Position numbers and translations under genes: made by a program. From contig AJFK01000434.1 of assembly GCA_000467715.1 (NCBI GenBank), forward strand, positions 1 to 39,026: 39,026 nt of DNA, written 5' to 3'. This document shows positions 12,040 to 22,491 of the stretch, piece by piece. Position 1 is the first letter of the stretch, and every line of letters begins with the position of its first letter. Below the pieces are notes generated by a model that was not told where the DNA came from, did not search any database, and saw only the letters and a list, made by a program, of their open reading frames with translations. The DNA comes from Hysterium pulicare CBS 123377 (Eukaryota; Ascomycota; Dothideomycetes; Hysteriales; Hysteriaceae).

Positions 12040-12684
12040 ATGAATGCCTCCTTCCAGCTACTACCGCAACGAAGAGCATGTTCTCAACGCAGTCCCAAAA
12101 TATCCACTAGAATGTCCTTGCAACCTGTGCAGCGGAGCGTAATACTGAACAGGACCTGTTTCTTTGAGCTTCCCACGGAATTGTTCGAAACGGCGATGTC
12201 TCACCTAGAAATCCGTCATATCCTTTGCTGTGCTGGCGTCAGCCGTAAGTGGCAAAAACTGATCAAGACTTCGAAGCCTCTTATGCATCTATTATTTCTC
12301 GAACCTGATAGGAACGAAAATACCACAGAAACACAAAATGCTCTATCGCGTCTAAATCCACTTCTCGTGGACGGACTATACGTTCTAAAGTTGACCAAGA
12401 CCACACTTCTTACTGTCAAGGATGGACTTAGACTTGACCACAAGGACGCACTTCTATTGGAGCATGTCTTTGGGAGCGGAAAAGAATGCTCGTGGTGAAA
12501 GATGTTCCTGACACAACCTCCGATTGACAAGATCATTGTCGGATGGCGAGGGCTCTGGAGAGAACATGAAGACCGCGCATACAACGAACCGGGGACCGGG
12601 ATCAAAATGGATGGGTTTGTTGCTTTTCTTGACTTAAGCGAGTTTTCGAACCCGTGGATTCAGGTTGAGAACATGCTGAAATAA
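12040..12684 (+). pseudogene. F-box paralog interrupted by an in-frame TGA
   Basis: From the ATG at 12040 (or 12112) the frame encodes an F-box (FFELPTELFETAMSHLEI, then CCAGVSRKWQKLI) and reaches a TGA at 12496-12498. The same frame continues for 62 codons to a TAA at 12682-12684. Homology to the upstream paralog crosses the stop: SW-TGA-KMFLTQPPI aligns with SWRRMFISQPRI, so TGA stands where Arg is expected. A CGA-to-TGA change, a C-to-T transition, would produce this. The simplest reading is a recent pseudogene or truncated product of about 152 residues (128 from the second ATG). Stop read-through or an unusual short intron (a GTGAAA donor overlaps the stop) are possible but less likely. 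Confidence 0.7.
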
Positions 12685-13486
12685 ATGGATAGGTGTACTC
12701 AAACATGGTAGGATGTAGGCTGAAGGGTGTTTGGAGGAAATTTTGCTGGGCTTCCGAGTCGTCGTCCAATGTTTCTTGCACATCTTCTTATCTATTCAGA
12801 CTCGCTAAGACAATCTTTCGTCTCGATCCCGAAAACCTTTTCAGGCTAGTTCATGGAGTCATCTTCGTGAGTGGAAAAGAACCCTGTCCATATGAGCTGA
12901 ATGTTGGTCCACAGTTGCCAGTCGAGAATCGTTTGCATCTCCATATATTTCGTTCCCGGCTCTTCGCCTGACTATGTTGGCTTTTGGGAGACCTTTCAAG
13001 GGGCTTCAAATGCCGTACGTAGAGCTCGTTTAGCCCCCATGGGGCATCTGAAGTCAGTTTCTGGCCATGTGGCCATGCTGAATTGATACTAGCTTATCGT
13101 CATTTAGTTCATTTACAATGTCTTTTTAAGATGTTCACTTCACATCTGTAGGTGTATAGGAATGTAAGATTAGGTGGTCGAATGTGTAGCTTTGACTGGT
13201 TGTGGATTATGGATGAGAATGGCGTTAGCACTTTAGAGTTTTGGGAAAAGAAAGTTATGGTCACTGAAAATTTAAGTGCAAATCTTTCTCTGCTTGTAAT
13301 GTTGATGTCGAATAGGAGGGCGGTAGGGATGACAGTGAAAAGCTTCCTGCAGTTTAGTTCCAAGTACTGGTTATGTAAGCATGCATGAACATTACGTTGA
13401 TTAACTAAAAGCTTACTTGCATTCCCATACAAATTAAAAGAGGGCACAGTTTCATATTCCAGTCGCACTACTCGTCCCTGATAACC
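12685..13486. other. Gap between the F-box pseudogene and GIG1
   Basis: About 800 bases without a recognisable gene. A plus-strand frame with an ATG at 12705 runs to 12971 (about 88 codons), but its sequence shows no F-box or other motif. The right-hand part should hold the GIG1 promoter; it is AT-rich between 13380 and 13440. Confidence 0.4.
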
Positions 13487-14158
13487 ATGGCTGCAGACGA
13501 TGGAGGTCAACAGCCATTGAGCAACAACACTCAAGAACCGACATTCTCGACGGAACAGCCCGCATTCAACCTCTCTTCAATCGACCTCCACATACTCTCC
13601 CTCTCTGATTCAGAATACAGGGCTCACACGTGGGAAAATCTGAAACTTACAATTTCTACCCAAAGACTTGAAGAACTAAAACGTTTTCCGTCTTCTCTCC
13701 GCGCTTATCTTGCCTGGTCTGCTCGTGTAAAGGAAGAGTATGGCTCAGTGACATCTTACATCCTCAAGGAACGACTCCACTGGACGCCACTTTCGACTTC
13801 AGATGGAACACTGAGGTTCGAAGCTAAAAGTGAGATTCCGTTTGAGAAGTCAGAGGATTTCAAGGTGTTGAGGAATGATTGGCCGTATGGGCTCGCGGAG
13901 GGAATAAGTCATATTGTTGTTTGGCTTAAGAGCCCTCTAGATGCGAACTCAGATGGAAGTCTGAAGCCCGAAGCCCGAAGTAGGGTGGAGGAGTTCCTTG
14001 ATGAGACGTTTAGGGAACCGGCTGGTGAGAAGATTAGGGAGGAGAAGATCGTGTGGTTTAAGAATACAACCAATTTACAGAGTGTGAGAGGCTTGGAACA
14101 TATCCATGTCTTGGTTAGGAATGTGGATGAGGATGTGCTGAGAGGTTGGATGCGGTAA
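13487..14158 (+). CDS. GIG1-like protein (DUF3605, N-acetylglucosamine-induced family)
   Basis: Single exon, 223 residues. The family features are visible: LERLHWTPL-type text after YILKERLHW, the block NDWPYGLAEGISHIVVWLK, a helix with VEEFLDETF, and the C-terminal VRGLEHIHVLVRN. These match DUF3605 proteins, which include Candida GIG1, induced by N-acetylglucosamine. The biochemical role is not established; no catalytic residues are known to me. The Leu-Ser-Asp-Ser-Glu-Tyr region near residue 40 begins the conserved domain, after a Gln/Asn/Ser-rich lead. The ATG at 13487 has a good context (ACCATGG). The coding strand changes from C-rich to G-rich near 13830. Confidence 0.8.
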   Translation: MAADDGGQQPLSNNTQEPTFSTEQPAFNLSSIDLHILSLSDSEYRAHTWENLKLTISTQRLEELKRFPSSLRAYLAWSARVKEEYGSVTSYILKERLHWTPLSTSDGTLRFEAKSEIPFEKSEDFKVLRNDWPYGLAEGISHIVVWLKSPLDANSDGSLKPEARSRVEEFLDETFREPAGEKIREEKIVWFKNTTNLQSVRGLEHIHVLVRNVDEDVLRGWMR

Positions 14159-14559
14159 GGGAGGATAAAGGGGGGGGCTTCATTGAACATAGATTCACAT
14201 GGGTGTCATGATCTGTCGTTTTCGGTGGATAGGTCTGCACCTACCGCATTCTTTACTACCAGCCTACAAAGCCGATTTGGACTCCGTACAAGGCATTGTC
14301 CCAAATTGCCATCCTCAAGCTGATCCGGAGAGTAGCATATGCCATAGGATCTATTTTTTGATTGGAAAACGTCAAGCTTGTACGGCCATGGGAGTGGGGA
14401 GTAACATGAATGATGACATCTACCGGAGATGTTCAGAACTCTAGCTTTGTCTCATCAGATATGGGGCTGGTGGAATAGGATGAAAAAGGCACCAAAAGTG
14501 ATAGATAATGTCGGATCATTTGTAGAATTGCTACTCGTGTTCGTGGACGAGGTGTAATC
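14159..14559. terminator. Convergent 3' ends of GIG1 and ORC6
   Basis: A 401-base gap between two converging stop codons. I see no gene. A run of eight G bases lies at 14171-14178, just after the GIG1 stop. Confidence 0.35.
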
Positions 14560-15758
14560 TCATCCCTCTACCTCCATTTGATTGGCTTCGATCAGCTCGA
14601 TTCGTGCCATGATATCCGCCTTCCAAACCCGGTAATCCGCCCTCCGCTTCTCGCTCAGATAGTCAGTGATGTCTTGCATCATAGTACCGAGACCAATATG
14701 TGAACCACTGTCTATGCCGTTCAAGACCCCTGCTCCCTTCATGTTTTGCCTGCCAATGCCATCTACTTCTAAATCGGAATCTTCACCTCCGCTCTGCTGT
14801 GCCACGGCGTCTGGAATGATATTCAAAAACCATTCCATTCGCACCCACCCCTCTTCCTGCAACAATGGCATAAGCTCATCTATATCCGCAAGTATATCTG
14901 CATCCTTGCATTTCTTTCCTGCTGGTAAATCCCGGAATACATGTATGGTTTTATTCCGCCATTGTAAGATTTGCTCCGGCGTGATCTCCTGTTCGGTCAT
15001 TCGAGATAACACGTAGAAAAAGATGACTGCAACATGGGCGAGAAGACGAGTATGTGATATAGGTTGCGGCTTTGCGGATGCAGCAATGGTTCGTCGAATA
15101 TTTCTACTGGAGCGCGACGGCGTTGCTACTACCAGGGTGTCAGGGGAATTGTGGAGCGCCAGAACGGAAGATAACCCTGCAAAGACATGAGGAAACGCAG
15201 CCGGGGTGGAAAACTCTTTGCAGAGTCTCCGAATAACTGGATGAGCCCAGTCTGCTGCGGTCGAGGGATCTAGCTCTCCATTACTCCCAACGGGCGTTAC
15301 TTGTTGTTTGGTGGGAATTTGTTTCATAGGCGTCAGTCGCTTCGTAGGCGATTCACCTGGTAAGCCTGTCGCATTCTTCCGCTTCTGAGGTGTTGAAGGA
15401 GCGCTACGAATATTCGAAGCGGGCAGACTCGCATTTAGGTAGGCATATAGCTTCTTGTAAGCCTGCGGAGGGCAGGGAGGGCGCGATGTGATAGTAGGTA
15501 AATTGAGAGATTTTTTCAGCCTGAAACAGTATCAATCATCAAGTGTGTACTGAAAGAGAAGTGAAGGATCATATACCTCTCGCAAGCCAATTGTGCACAC
15601 GCGTATGGTCGTGCGATCTCTTCTTCAGGCTTAAGGGTGCTGGCTTTGCTCCGCGATTGAGCCAGGAGGGACAGCGCAAGACTGACGAGCTCAACAGGTA
15701 AGGGGCCGGTGAGGGATGGTAGAAGCCCTGTTAAAGATTGCTCGATAGATTTGTTCAT
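14560..15758 (-). CDS. ORC6: Origin recognition complex subunit 6
   Basis: ORC6 is the smallest subunit of the complex that marks replication origins and loads the MCM helicase in the nucleus. Two exons, 15758-15577 and 15520-14560, with a 56-base intron, encode 380 residues. The N-terminal TFIIB-like fold is clear: LTGLLPSLTGPLPVELVSLA, then LLAQSRSKASTLKPEEEIAR and ACAQLACER. The exon junction restores a continuous read into LKKSLNLPTITSRPPCPPQAYKKLY. The middle is a basic linker with STPQKRK and SPTKRLTP sites that fit cyclin-kinase phosphorylation. The second cyclin-like fold follows (WAHPVIRRLCKEF onwards). The acidic C-terminus ends EANQMEVEG. Identification is firm by domain order. Confidence 0.88.
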
Positions 15759-16553
15759 TTCAAGTTGCGGTTGACTGAATTTAGGAAGAAAAAATCCGAG
15801 CAGGATGATGTGTTGATCACGCTAATTCACGTCGGCAGGATATCGCGCGATCACGTGGGCGGTGAAAGTCCTCATAATGGGAATACCTTCATCTGAGGCG
15901 GCTTGAGGACAAATCGATCAGTCTGTAAGAGATGTCGGTAGTACAGGCAAGTCTTAATCCATCTGTCATTATATTGTAACTTTCTCTTTGGAGGTATTTT
16001 CTGGTAATGTAATGTTGTGAGTGTTCTCCCATAATCTACACTATGCTTCTGGGTAAAAAGGACCAAGAGAACTTTGCGTCTCACCACGGACCTCATTTCA
16101 CTTTCATTTTCAAGATGCTTGTTGAAGGATAATCTCAGTCAATTTTTTAAACTTCTCATGTAGGAACGAAGCCGGATAGAAGAGCCGAGAGCGGCGGTCA
16201 CATAGGGTATCTCCCAGAACCAGTAGTTCAAACCAACCCCAATTCCAAAGAAATGCGTCACACACCATGCTCAAAATATGAGTAGCATGCCGACAGAAAA
16301 CTCCAGTGGAATGCTAAAGTTTTGAGACAATTTTATCGAAGAACGATCCGAATGGCTTGTAAACGCCATCCAATGCAATTCAAGGGAACAGGTTGTCTAA
16401 AGAGTGGAACGAGAATAAGAAATAAGATACCAGCTCTTGGGTATAGAACACCAAGTCACACCATAGGCTATGCACCAGGCAGACATACTTGAAACCAAAC
16501 CGCTAAGCATGTAGGAATAAGATTTGAACAAAGCGAACGAACGATCGGGCTTC
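15759..16553. other. ORC6 promoter and TBC gene 3' region
   Basis: About 795 bases separate the ORC6 start from the stop of the TBC gene, both on the minus strand. The part next to ORC6 should be its promoter and leader. A GATCACGTGGGC word near 15850 and ATCACGCT near 15817 are candidate E-box or MCB-like elements, unproven. A 74-codon minus-strand frame (15872-16096) has no recognisable motif and is not called. Confidence 0.4.
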
Positions 16554-19500
16554 TCAAGCGCGCCACAATGACTCCTCTTCGATCGGCATAGGAGTTCGCA
16601 TCTGCAGCTCCTCTAGAGACTGAGCCAGGATCTCTTCGTCCTCATCACTTCGTCTCGACGCAAGCGAAAGAGGTGTGCGGAGAGGAGAGCTATAATTCGA
16701 AACGGTAGGGTCAAAGGCAGACGTGGCTTCTTCCACTGCTGATGAAGACTCAGGGATAACCTCCTCTTGCTCCATGTGTTCTGCTTCTTCCCTTTTCCTT
16801 TTCGCTTTCCTCGCACGCTCTCGTCTAAGCTCTTCTCTTTGTCGCATGAGCTCTTCTTCCCTCTCCACAGCTCTTTCCCGGCGCTCCTCGACATCTTTCC
16901 GCTTGACCACCTTGTTCAGTGCATCGCTCGCTTGAATAAGCCCATCGATACTGATAGCATGATTCGTCATTTGATGGTTAATATAGTGATAAACATCTGC
17001 AGGTGTATCACACTCCCTAAGCGCCTGCTCATTGAGCTTGAGTAAAGCCAGCGCAACTTGGAATAAGAAGGTTGAGCCGTCATGCATGCAAAGTACGACG
17101 TCCCACACACGGAAGAGTGCCTCGGCAGATAGGCAGTCTGTAAAGACCGAGAGGAACCACTGAAAGGTAAGGGCTTCTAGCTCGATTTCTAATGCATCGA
17201 GGTGAGCGGAGAGCTTGGGCAGGAGTTCTACTACATAGGAACGCAGAACTGACTGATCTGCGCGGGAAGTGAGAAGATGCTGGTCGTAATATTTTTGAGG
17301 TAGTATGCTCTCAATCATAGTAGCCAGGACCCAGAAAGCATCTTCGGCAGTGGGCATTATGAGAAGGAGGCAGGCAGTGATTAGGTTCATGCCTTGGCAA
17401 TACCCGACCTCGGGATTGCGACGTGAGTAGGCGAGGAGGACTTCATTGAGCTTGTGGACGCCTGGTCCTTTGCGGAAGAAGATGTTGTCGGTGAGTGTGC
17501 GAGTAATGTCCATTTGTATCTGAGCAACAATAGTCGGGTTGTCCTCTCCGTTGCTAACCAGGTCATCATAATAGCCGGGAATTCGTAGACCTGAGGCACC
17601 ACTAGATTCCGCCCAGATCTTCGCTCGGTAAGCCACGGGGATGCCGCCAAGTACAAGTTTCCTGAACTCTTGCCATTTGGCGCGCCCGACTTTGCCTTTG
17701 TTTCCTAGACCAGCAATACCGACGAGTTCTCCGTCAGTGAGCATTGCTTCTGGCATAATGAGATGTTTTGGGCGTCCCTCTGAAGCTGTGGCAGCTTCGC
17801 CCTCACGCTTGCGTTCGGCTCTGACCTTTCGAAGAAAATCGTTCCACTTGACCGTCTTTTCTCTTTGTAGAGAGTCGTGGACTTCGGTAAGTTGTTCAAG
17901 CAGAGATTTAACTGGATCAGGCTGATGAGACTGAGGATATATTGGACTAGCGGGGCCAAACAACGTTGGAGAAGCTGTCGCAAATTCCGCATTGCCAGAA
18001 ACGATTCGGGAAGGTGATGGCTCTGGATTGACACTCGAAGCAGGCAGAGAACCTCGCTTTGCGACCATGACTTGACTCAACTTCGGAGCCACTAATTCAG
18101 CCTCGGGGGATTCCACAGACGTGATGGGGGCAGCAGATGGAGTGTGTGAAAGGAGTTCAGTGGGATGGGTTGCAAGCTTCAAGTAATCTTGCCAAGTTTT
18201 CCCGGTCTTGGGGATCGGTTGCTCTTCCCTCGATGAACTTTGACTTGCAGGCCTCGATGCTGGTCTGGACTCTTGAGCCTCAACCGACAGTGGTTTGTTA
18301 TTTTCTTCACGCTCGAGGGCGCTTAAGACCGATCTTGCATCTCCTAGAGACTCAACATTGCTACTCCGTTTCTGTTTTGCTATCGCAGCCGCAGCTTCGC
18401 TTTGCCTCTTCTTCCGCCGTTGGTCATAGATGAAGCCAAATCGATCGGTCAAGTATTCGTTTTCCGTAATGAATCTGTTATGTTGTTGCACCAGTGTAGG
18501 AGGTCGCCCTTCCTCTGGCAGAATCGTATCCATTTCCACAGGTCCAAGGTTGCTAAGACCCCGATTTGGCATATGGGGACTCAACGCAGCCGGGTTAGTT
18601 ATTGCATTGCGAAGGGCCTCCGGTGAAACACCCTTAACGGTCCCGTTTGGGCCAAATGAGCTCCGACCGCTCCTTCCACGGATGTTCGCTGCGGGCACTT
18701 TACCCCCGGATCGAGAAGTTTTTGCGGAATCCATAGATGGCGTTCGATCAGTAGGGTCGGATGTTGAAGCATTATCGCGTCCTCTAATTGAGCCTGGCTT
18801 GTCTGGGACACGAAATGCCTGATTGTTACCTGCCACCATCTTCAGCGCCCAATTCGTTATCGAGGTAGAAGACCTGCGTGATGAAGAAGTTGAGTGGCTC
18901 CGGTCTTGACTCTGGAGACGGCGCAGAGTGGGGATTGCGCTTGACGCCTTGTCAGGATCTACCGCGGGACGCATGAAGGTTTCAGTGCTGACAGGTTTGC
19001 GAGAGGATTTGGCTCCACTAGAAGCTCTAGAACGAGTCTGTATGTCGTCTTGATTGCTGGAAGTACTTAGGGCCCTGGTATCCTTCCTGATTGTTCCACT
19101 CCATATGTAGCTCTTCCAATTTGAACGCCCAATGTCTTTCTGCATCTCCGAGACTGAATTGTTTGACTCCGCATCAGGATCAAGTGAGACATTGTCCTGT
19201 AATGAAGCGTTGTCGATGCTAAAGGCATCTGCCTCAGCTGCGATTTCGTCCTCAACAGCTCTTGCCAGCCGCTGGTCTATAGCATCATCCGGATGCGTTC
19301 CAGCCAGTCCACTATCAGTTCTCCTCTTCCTACTTCTCCCTGTACGAAGTGCACTGCCATTGCGGCGTTCCGGACTCCGATCCAGCTCGCGTAGACGATT
19401 TTCAATGTCCATATTTGAGACCTCGCACTCCTGAAGCATCTTCCTGAGTATTCGCTCTCGCTCCTCTGCTCTTCGTCTGAGCGCAGTAATCTGAGCATCT

Positions 19501-20069
19501 CGTTGCGCCAAATCTCCTGCCAATTGCTTGACCAATTTGATAGGGCCTACGCGCTCCATCATATGCTCAACATTTTTATTATTAGCTTGGTGGAGGTTTC
19601 CTAGAACTTTATCCGACTCTTGAGGTGTATCGTCGAAAAGAGCGCTACGATCTTTTGTGGACGGGGTAGGAGCAACTAGACTTCCAACGATCTGCTGTGT
19701 CGATTTTGTGACTCTTCGGATCGTGGAAGCTGCTGGCTGTGATGCTGAGTCGACTACAGCGGCAATTTTCACCGTGGCCGGCGAATTTGGCTTATTCTCC
19801 TCCGTAGCCGTCTTGTCTCCAGCATCTCCAAGAGCTGATCTGAACCAGCCATTGACACGCGACTGTACCGGGGAGGAATCGGGCGTTGGCGAAAGCGAAG
19901 GGAAGGACGTCAAGCTTTTCGTGTCCGCTGAAGGCGACGATGCGCGCTTTAGAGAGGTGGTTGACGTTCTTTTGGAAGGTCTGGCCCTGATCGTACTGCT
20001 CTTTCGACTGCTGGACGCGGAATTCTGCGAAGATGTGCGAACTAGCTCCGCGGCACTCGCAGTATCCAT
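16554..20069 (-). CDS. Large TBC-domain Rab GTPase-activating protein
   Basis: Single exon, 1171 residues. TBC proteins speed GTP hydrolysis by Rab GTPases and so switch off membrane-traffic steps. The TBC domain starts about residue 798 (KWQEFRKLVLGGIPVAYR). The Arg finger is in MDITRT (Arg about 857) and the Gln finger in GYCQGMN (Gln about 892), so it should be active by the dual-finger mechanism. Other family marks are SIDGLIQ and the WFLSVFTDCL and FRVWDVVL helices. The first 790 residues are mostly Ser/Arg-rich and disordered, apart from a short VNGWFRSALGD block near 72-82 and a coiled coil at about 175-230. A second charged coiled coil follows the TBC domain (about 1055-1105). It resembles fungal Gyp2-like or Msb3-like GAPs, but I cannot name the Rab target. 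Confidence 0.85.
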   Translation of the reverse strand: MDTASAAELVRTSSQNSASSSRKSSTIRARPSKRTSTTSLKRASSPSADTKSLTSFPSLSPTPDSSPVQSRVNGWFRSALGDAGDKTATEENKPNSPATVKIAAVVDSASQPAASTIRRVTKSTQQIVGSLVAPTPSTKDRSALFDDTPQESDKVLGNLHQANNKNVEHMMERVGPIKLVKQLAGDLAQRDAQITALRRRAEERERILRKMLQECEVSNMDIENRLRELDRSPERRNGSALRTGRSRKRRTDSGLAGTHPDDAIDQRLARAVEDEIAAEADAFSIDNASLQDNVSLDPDAESNNSVSEMQKDIGRSNWKSYIWSGTIRKDTRALSTSSNQDDIQTRSRASSGAKSSRKPVSTETFMRPAVDPDKASSAIPTLRRLQSQDRSHSTSSSRRSSTSITNWALKMVAGNNQAFRVPDKPGSIRGRDNASTSDPTDRTPSMDSAKTSRSGGKVPAANIRGRSGRSSFGPNGTVKGVSPEALRNAITNPAALSPHMPNRGLSNLGPVEMDTILPEEGRPPTLVQQHNRFITENEYLTDRFGFIYDQRRKKRQSEAAAAIAKQKRSSNVESLGDARSVLSALEREENNKPLSVEAQESRPASRPASQSSSREEQPIPKTGKTWQDYLKLATHPTELLSHTPSAAPITSVESPEAELVAPKLSQVMVAKRGSLPASSVNPEPSPSRIVSGNAEFATASPTLFGPASPIYPQSHQPDPVKSLLEQLTEVHDSLQREKTVKWNDFLRKVRAERKREGEAATASEGRPKHLIMPEAMLTDGELVGIAGLGNKGKVGRAKWQEFRKLVLGGIPVAYRAKIWAESSGASGLRIPGYYDDLVSNGEDNPTIVAQIQMDITRTLTDNIFFRKGPGVHKLNEVLLAYSRRNPEVGYCQGMNLITACLLLIMPTAEDAFWVLATMIESILPQKYYDQHLLTSRADQSVLRSYVVELLPKLSAHLDALEIELEALTFQWFLSVFTDCLSAEALFRVWDVVLCMHDGSTFLFQVALALLKLNEQALRECDTPADVYHYINHQMTNHAISIDGLIQASDALNKVVKRKDVEERRERAVEREEELMRQREELRRERARKAKRKREEAEHMEQEEVIPESSSAVEEATSAFDPTVSNYSSPLRTPLSLASRRSDEDEEILAQSLEELQMRTPMPIEEESLWRA

Positions 20070-20701
20070 GACCTGAGCGTCCGTCTATGTGTGTTGCCTG
20101 AAATCACACATCACTCAAGAGTATGGTAAGGATCGATCGAGGTATGGTTTCGGGGAGTGTGGTAGAAGGAAGTTCTACGCTGTGTAAAGCTAGGTAACGT
20201 TTATGATGAATCGTGTTGCATGTGGGACAAACTGCGTCATGAGCACCAGGATGGCATGTAAATATGGTGTTCTGGAAAACAAAAGAACAGCCACGAATGG
20301 TGAATGCTTCAGCGAAGGACATGAAAGTCGAAATGGCAGGGAAACTGTAAGTAAAATTGTTTGTCTCGTCGTAAGGGAGGCGAAGAAATGCCCATTCTGA
20401 TGCAGTCTCCGCACGGGTCTTTCCCACCACCCCCATCATCTCTTCTCTGCATGCATCAAGCCAGTACCTGGTTATGATCCCGAAACATTCGATGCCACCA
20501 CCTACAATGATGCTATGCTGGAAGCATGAGGCCTTCATGCTAACACAGCCTCAACCTTCTCCCGGAGTTGGAGGCCTCACTCACTACAATTCCTCCATAC
20601 CCAAGCCTTGTTTTAGGTGGTTGGGAAAAGACCTCAAGAGAATCCCAGCGTGAAGCCTCACTATTCTAAGACAGGCCCCCTTGTGTTAAAGTTGAATCGC
20701 T
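20070..20701. promoter_or_regulatory. Divergent promoter region, TBC GAP and SPRTN-like gene
   Basis: This 632-base gap lies between divergent starts. A 144-codon minus-strand frame (20104-20538) begins with ATG but shows no family signature and sits where the TBC gene's leader must be, so I do not call it a gene; it could act as an upstream frame. No TATA box is obvious. Confidence 0.4.
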
Positions 20702-21805
20702 ATGCCTGTCTCTGATGAAGACGCGGCATTGCAAGCTATCGCAACTCTCGACTATCTCTCAGAGGAGCAAAATGCGGCGCAAAGTTCTGTTCTTCAAATC
20801 CGACATGGCGAAGGAGCCGATCCGTTTGTGGACATTCATGAACTCTTTGGGCACTACAATGTACTTTACTTCCGGAAACTTTTGCTACCCCGGGTTGAAG
20901 TTCTGTGGTCTCCTCGATTGACGCTGTAGGTATTCCTCCTCTCCGTGTGCCACCAACACCGAGTTGGACGCTGACAAACAAATTACAGCTGCGCCGGCAT
21001 TTGTGAGCTTACCAAAGATGGTGAAGGAAAGTATCGGAGGATTCGTCTCAAATTGTCTGAGCCTCTCCTAAAATATCGACCGCGCGACGACACTATATAC
21101 ACACTATTGCATGAAGCTATACACGCCTATTTCTTCATCACAACTTCATGGCGGCATTCCCGTGGGGATGATGGGACAGGTCATGGAGTCGGATTCCAGC
21201 TCCTTGCCGATGCAATTAACAACCACGGCGGGTATCACATCACCGTTTACCATACTTTTCACGATGAAGTGGATAGTTATAGGACGCATGTTTGGCAGTG
21301 CGACGGACCTTGCAAGGAGCATGCGCCTTATTTTGGGCTTGTCAAACGTAGCATGAATCGTGCTCCAGGAAAAGGCGACAGTTGGTGGAAGAAGCATGAG
21401 GAGGAATGCGGAGGTACATATACCAAAATTTCCGAACCTGAGCTCACGAAGCAGCAATTGCAGGCATTAAGTGCGAAAGCAAGAGCAGGGAGACAGAAAA
21501 ATAAACTGGACGGATGGCTCAAGACGCAGCGTGATGATAAAGCCTCAATTTCCATGCCTCACCGCAGCGAAGGAGAGGATAAAACCTCTCCAGCTGACAG
21601 ACCGTCGACCATTGTAAATGATGCATTGGCACGTTCTCCATCTTCCACCAAAAATATGACCAGTGCCTGGAAAAGGGCCTTGGATGAAGATGACGACGAA
21701 GTTCTTATTGTTGAAAAGAAGCTACTCGTGGAATGCCCGATATGCGGCATCAGGATTCCAGAACAGGATATCAATCAGCATCTTGATGTGATCCACCCCT
21801 CTTAA
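20702..21805 (+). CDS. SPRTN/Spartan-like SprT metalloprotease with C-terminal zinc finger
   Basis: SPRTN-type proteases cut proteins crosslinked to DNA during replication. Exons 20702-20925 and 20989-21805 (intron of 63 bases) give 346 residues. The SprT domain covers about 45-205. The start is FVDIHELFGHYNVLYF, followed by the exon junction into LCAGICEL. The catalytic HEAIH is at about 116-120 and the third zinc ligand is probably the His of GHGVGF (about 140). A second zinc-binding region, WQCDGPCKEHAPYFG, follows, as in SPRTN proteins. The C-terminus has a UBZ-like finger: CPICGIRIP, then INQHLDVIH. This order matches SPRTN rather than Wss1, which has a WLM domain. No clear p97-binding SHP box or PIP box was seen. 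Confidence 0.88.
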
Positions 21806-22491
21806 GGTTTTCATCATCTCACATGTCATTTCCACACGTGCGCTTCTTACGAGATCTTGAAGGCTGGTCAAGATGCAGTATTCCGCGTGTTTGACCTCGC
21901 AATATTCAACTCAAATGTTTTCTGCAAACGGACGGAAAAGTGCTTCACTACTAAGTACCCAGTTCTATTTGTTACTGTTCGACCTTCTAAATGTAATGTC
22001 TGCCATCTACAAACCTTCGAAGAGACGTTGACGGGTCACGCAGCAAATCCGACAGCCTATTCAGTGGCGCGCCAGTCAGTGGCGCGCCAGTGCGCAGCAC
22101 GGCGACGACGACGACCCGATGCAGAACGTCTCTAACGACACGCTTACAACATGTAATAAACCGCGTCTTTGTACACCTAACTACGACCGCCCTGGCCTCG
22201 AGCGCGCTACCGTCCACCCTTTGCGCAAACGTACCCCTCCATTGCGCTGTGGGCCAACTTCAAACGGGTATCACCTCGCGTACTCCTGACCCCCAGCCGC
22301 CTACTTTAAGAACGAGCAGTATGGCTCTATCATCCCCTTGCCGGATATTCATCCTCCTTATAGACAATATCGACAGCATTTAGGTACATATACAAGTTCA
22401 GCTTAGTTTTCTAGTCTACCAAGTTAGACAAAGTGATTCATAACTTGAGCTACAATCCAAAAATTACTCTCCTATCCCAAGACTAATCCCT
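21806..22491. terminator. Convergent gap between the SPRTN-like gene and the methyltransferase
   Basis: 686 bases between converging stops. It contains the 15-base tandem repeat at 22061-22090 and a GC-rich patch of GACGAC triplets (22108-22125). No protein-like frame was found. The region 22380-22490, next to the methyltransferase stop, is AT-rich and fits a polyadenylation region. Confidence 0.4.
22061..22090. repeat. Two tandem 15-base units each with the palindrome TGGCGCGCCA
   Basis: TCAGTGGCGCGCCAG occurs at 22061-22075 and again, without change, at 22076-22090. Each unit holds the 10-base palindrome TGGCGCGCCA. The exact identity suggests a recent duplication or a constrained binding site. 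Confidence 0.85.

Noticed and set aside
12693-12971. Possible third F-box copy downstream of the pseudogene
   Set aside because: Checked for the F-box and for the MFLTQPP-type block; neither is present in any frame.
15872-16096. 74-codon minus-strand frame upstream of ORC6
   Set aside because: No motif and lies in the gap expected to hold the ORC6 promoter.
20104-20538. 144-codon minus-strand frame starting with ATG, containing a CPTC pair
   Set aside because: It fills the divergent promoter region, has no recognisable domain, and its single Cys pair is not enough for a zinc finger.
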